Positions 62,152 through 64,000 of a DNA stretch of 64,000 bases are shown here, one piece after another. Within the stretch, counting starts at the first letter, position 1. Every line of letters starts with the position of its first letter. The translations under genes were made by a program, and so were the position numbers. Below the pieces are notes generated by a model, which had not been told where the DNA came from, did no database searches, and saw nothing but the letters and a program-made list of their open reading frames with translations. Origin of the DNA: Paraspadella gotoi (taxonomy: Eukaryota > Chaetognatha); NCBI GenBank assembly GCA_051294375.1, contig CM119269.1:19877936-19941935 (forward strand), read 5' to 3'.

Positions 62152-62813
62152 TCACTCCTCCGACGCCACTCTCATGGCCATGACAGTCTCCCCCAAAAAA
62201 TGAACGTTCCGCCCGTCGAACCAGGCGGGCGGATCTCGGTTGAGGTCGAGATCGTAGCAGGCGTTGTACCACCAGCCTGATCGGTAGGCCTGGGAGCAGG
62301 AGGCGTCGCCGAGGCCGTCGTTGTCGCGATCCTTGGTCGAGAACCGCTCGTTCGAGTGGATTACTGGAGAAAGGAGAGCGTGCTGACAGACTTTCCGGTA
62401 GATTGACAGATCGACTGACTGACAGAAGGTCTCACTGGCTGACAGTCTTACACAATCATTATAGTAAAGAGAGACAAACAATTTTGTCCATCAATATCCA
62501 TCAATCTGTCCATTTCATATATTGACTGGCTGACTGACTGATCGATTGATTGCCCAATTGACAGACCAACGGACCGACGAGAATAATCGACCCAAAAATC
62601 CTCACTCAATGGATCCCAGACTTTCCCGTCGGTGGAGACTCTCATCGTCTTCGGATCCATGTATCTCTCGACGCTGGGCAAATTTCCGTAGTCGGTCAAC
62701 TGACCCACGCGAAGCCGGAAAAAATCATCGGCGTCGGCGACGACAAAGTCGGACCAAATGGCCCACCCCTCGCCGCCGGCCGACACCCCGGCCGAGGTGT
62801 TCGTCCATCGGAC
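62152..62813 (-). CDS. Fibrinogen-domain protein, C-terminal half of the domain (2 exons)
   Basis: Minus-strand exons 62813-62606 (208 nt) and 62363-62152 (212 nt, with stop) join in phase 1 across donor A|GTGAGG and acceptor CTCCAG. They encode VRWTNTSAG…GWAIWSDFVVADADDFFRL and then HSNERFSTKDRDNDGLGDAS, the Ca2+-binding loop (Asp-x-Asp) with the last disulphide (ASC…NAC) and GWWYNACYDLDLN. They continue in phase 0 from QLMIK at 61315, giving a 247-residue fibrinogen domain over four exons. Their position upstream of the N-terminal exons on the minus strand conflicts with this order and points to scaffold misjoining, or to two adjacent partial genes. Confidence 0.85.
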
Positions 62814-62936
62814 CTGCGAAGGAGGGTATTGGTGGAGAGGGGCGAGGGGGATCGGGGTGGAGGGGTCGAAGAAAAATTGGCTCTCTTTTCCAAAAACGCC
62901 CCATTTCTGCTCCTTAATCCTTAATCGAGAGGAGAG

Positions 62937-62993
<57 letters not shown>

Positions 62994-63622
62994 GTCTTTA
63001 AGCGAGTAATCGTATTCCTTTCCTGTACTGGCATTACTGTACCTGTTGTTCACTCCCTGGGAGCTGAATGACTACGTCAGCCCGCTATTTTTTTTCACTA
63101 GGGTACCTTATAAATTCACGCAGTAGGATAACTTACTTTACTTAAAAGTATAACAATATTTGTTTCTTTAATTTTCTGATATTTTTTTCTGTATATTTTT
63201 CAGGATCTTTCTTTTGTACAGAAAACACAATAGGAATAGCAAAACACTTTTACAACGATTCCTTGATAAATTGGCCAGAAGAAGGAAACAAATTACTGAG
63301 ATTACTTGTTAAATAGGAGGACCACCAAAGACGAAACAATATAACACTTGATGATGAATTTAATGAAATATGGATATAAATAGATACAAATAATGAACAA
63401 TTGGAAACGAAAGAGTTTAACAAAACAAAGGAACAACAACAACAAGCCAACCAACAACATACAACAACAAACTTCTCCCTCGTCAAAAAAACAACTCACT
63501 ACCTCGCTCGTAGACGCGTGAGGGGCAATTGAGATTTAGAAAGAAAGAAACGAAAGAGGAAGAAAGAAAGGAGAAAGAGAAGAAAGAAAGAAAGAAGAAT
63601 GAAAGAAGAAAGAAAAAATGAG

Positions 63623-63653
<31 letters not shown>

Positions 63654-63668
63654 AATGAAGATGAGAGA

Positions 63669-63699
<31 letters not shown>

Positions 63700-64000
63700 A
63701 AGATGAGAGCAAGAACAGAAAGACAAGAAAAGACAGACAGAACAGAAAGAAAAAAAAAGAAAATTGAGAGAAAAAGAAAAGAAAGAAAGAAGAAAAAAGA
63801 GACGAAGAAAAGAAAGAAAGAAAGAGACGCATGAAAATAAATAAAAAAAATAAAATAAATTTTTAAAACAAATACATGAAAATTTACAAAATAAATGATT
63901 TGAAAAGCTTATGTCATTAAATATCTTACAACGAATTATTACTCTAAGTAGAAATAAGATTTCGTAGAGAAAGTACTGAACGTCCTACGCAGTCGGGTGT
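62814..64000. other. Stretch without a visible gene
   Basis: Contains a 39-base match to the contig end at 60831 (62887-62925), a GA microsatellite (62928-62994), AT-rich DNA and a GAAA-rich purine tract (63538-63835). No upstream fibrinogen-gene exon was recognised here. Confidence 0.6.
63538..63835 (+). repeat. (GAAA)n purine tract
   Basis: Mostly AAAG/GAAA repeats with few interruptions. Phe-Leu-Ser frames on the minus strand are artefacts. Confidence 0.97.

Overview
The window is nuclear DNA from an invertebrate animal; the phylum cannot be fixed from the sequence alone. Genes are broken by many AT-rich introns with GT-AG (occasionally GC-AG) borders, exons are GC-rich with G/C in third codon positions, and the encoded families are animal ones: anoctamin/TMEM16, tropomyosin, a fibrinogen-related domain protein and an Ig-like receptor. 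Stops are standard. Non-coding DNA is full of microsatellites (GA/CT, GTC/GAC, CTTT, TAA), small TIR/MITE-like repeats, tRNA-derived fragments and hammerhead-ribozyme-like motifs.

Layout. 1-6.2 kb: no gene; simple repeats and a tandem array of about 4.5 units of 330 bp. 6.5-8.85 kb (-): three-exon Ig-like, single-pass membrane protein with an acidic tail. 8.85-14.9 kb: no firm gene; long GA and CT tracts, a CACGTG/CRE cluster, a MITE. 14.9-29.0 kb (+): a 12-exon gene for a disordered protein of about 1,630 residues that I cannot name. One of its introns hosts an antisense gene (17.1-18.4 kb, -) for a small Cys-rich membrane protein whose first coding 5' splice site has been amplified about ten times. 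31.3-44.65 kb (+): a complete 23-exon anoctamin, phase-checked across every junction (1,016 residues), with most canonical Ca2+-site residues replaced. 45.4-47.5 kb: two tandem copies of a TIR element. 48.5-55.3 kb (+): tropomyosin with four constant exons and three consecutive complete 3' cassettes, each with its own stop. 55.3-61 kb: purine/pyrimidine tracts and two orphan terminal-exon candidates. 61.3-62.8 kb (-): four exons of one fibrinogen domain, in the wrong scaffold order and separated by N gaps.

The genes do not form an obvious pathway. Tropomyosin is actin-binding, the anoctamin a membrane channel/scramblase family member, and the Ig-like, Cys-rich and fibrinogen-domain proteins are surface or secreted types. 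The most notable observations are the tropomyosin triple cassette, the amplified splice donor, the anoctamin with a degraded Ca2+ site and an exon flanked by complementary GA/CT tracts, the perfect 82-bp-arm palindrome carrying hammerhead-like cores, and a local misassembly that can be resolved from exon phases plus a contig-end overlap of about 39 bp.

Exon borders were called by eye from splice motifs, reading frame and family alignment from memory; expression and database matches were not available.
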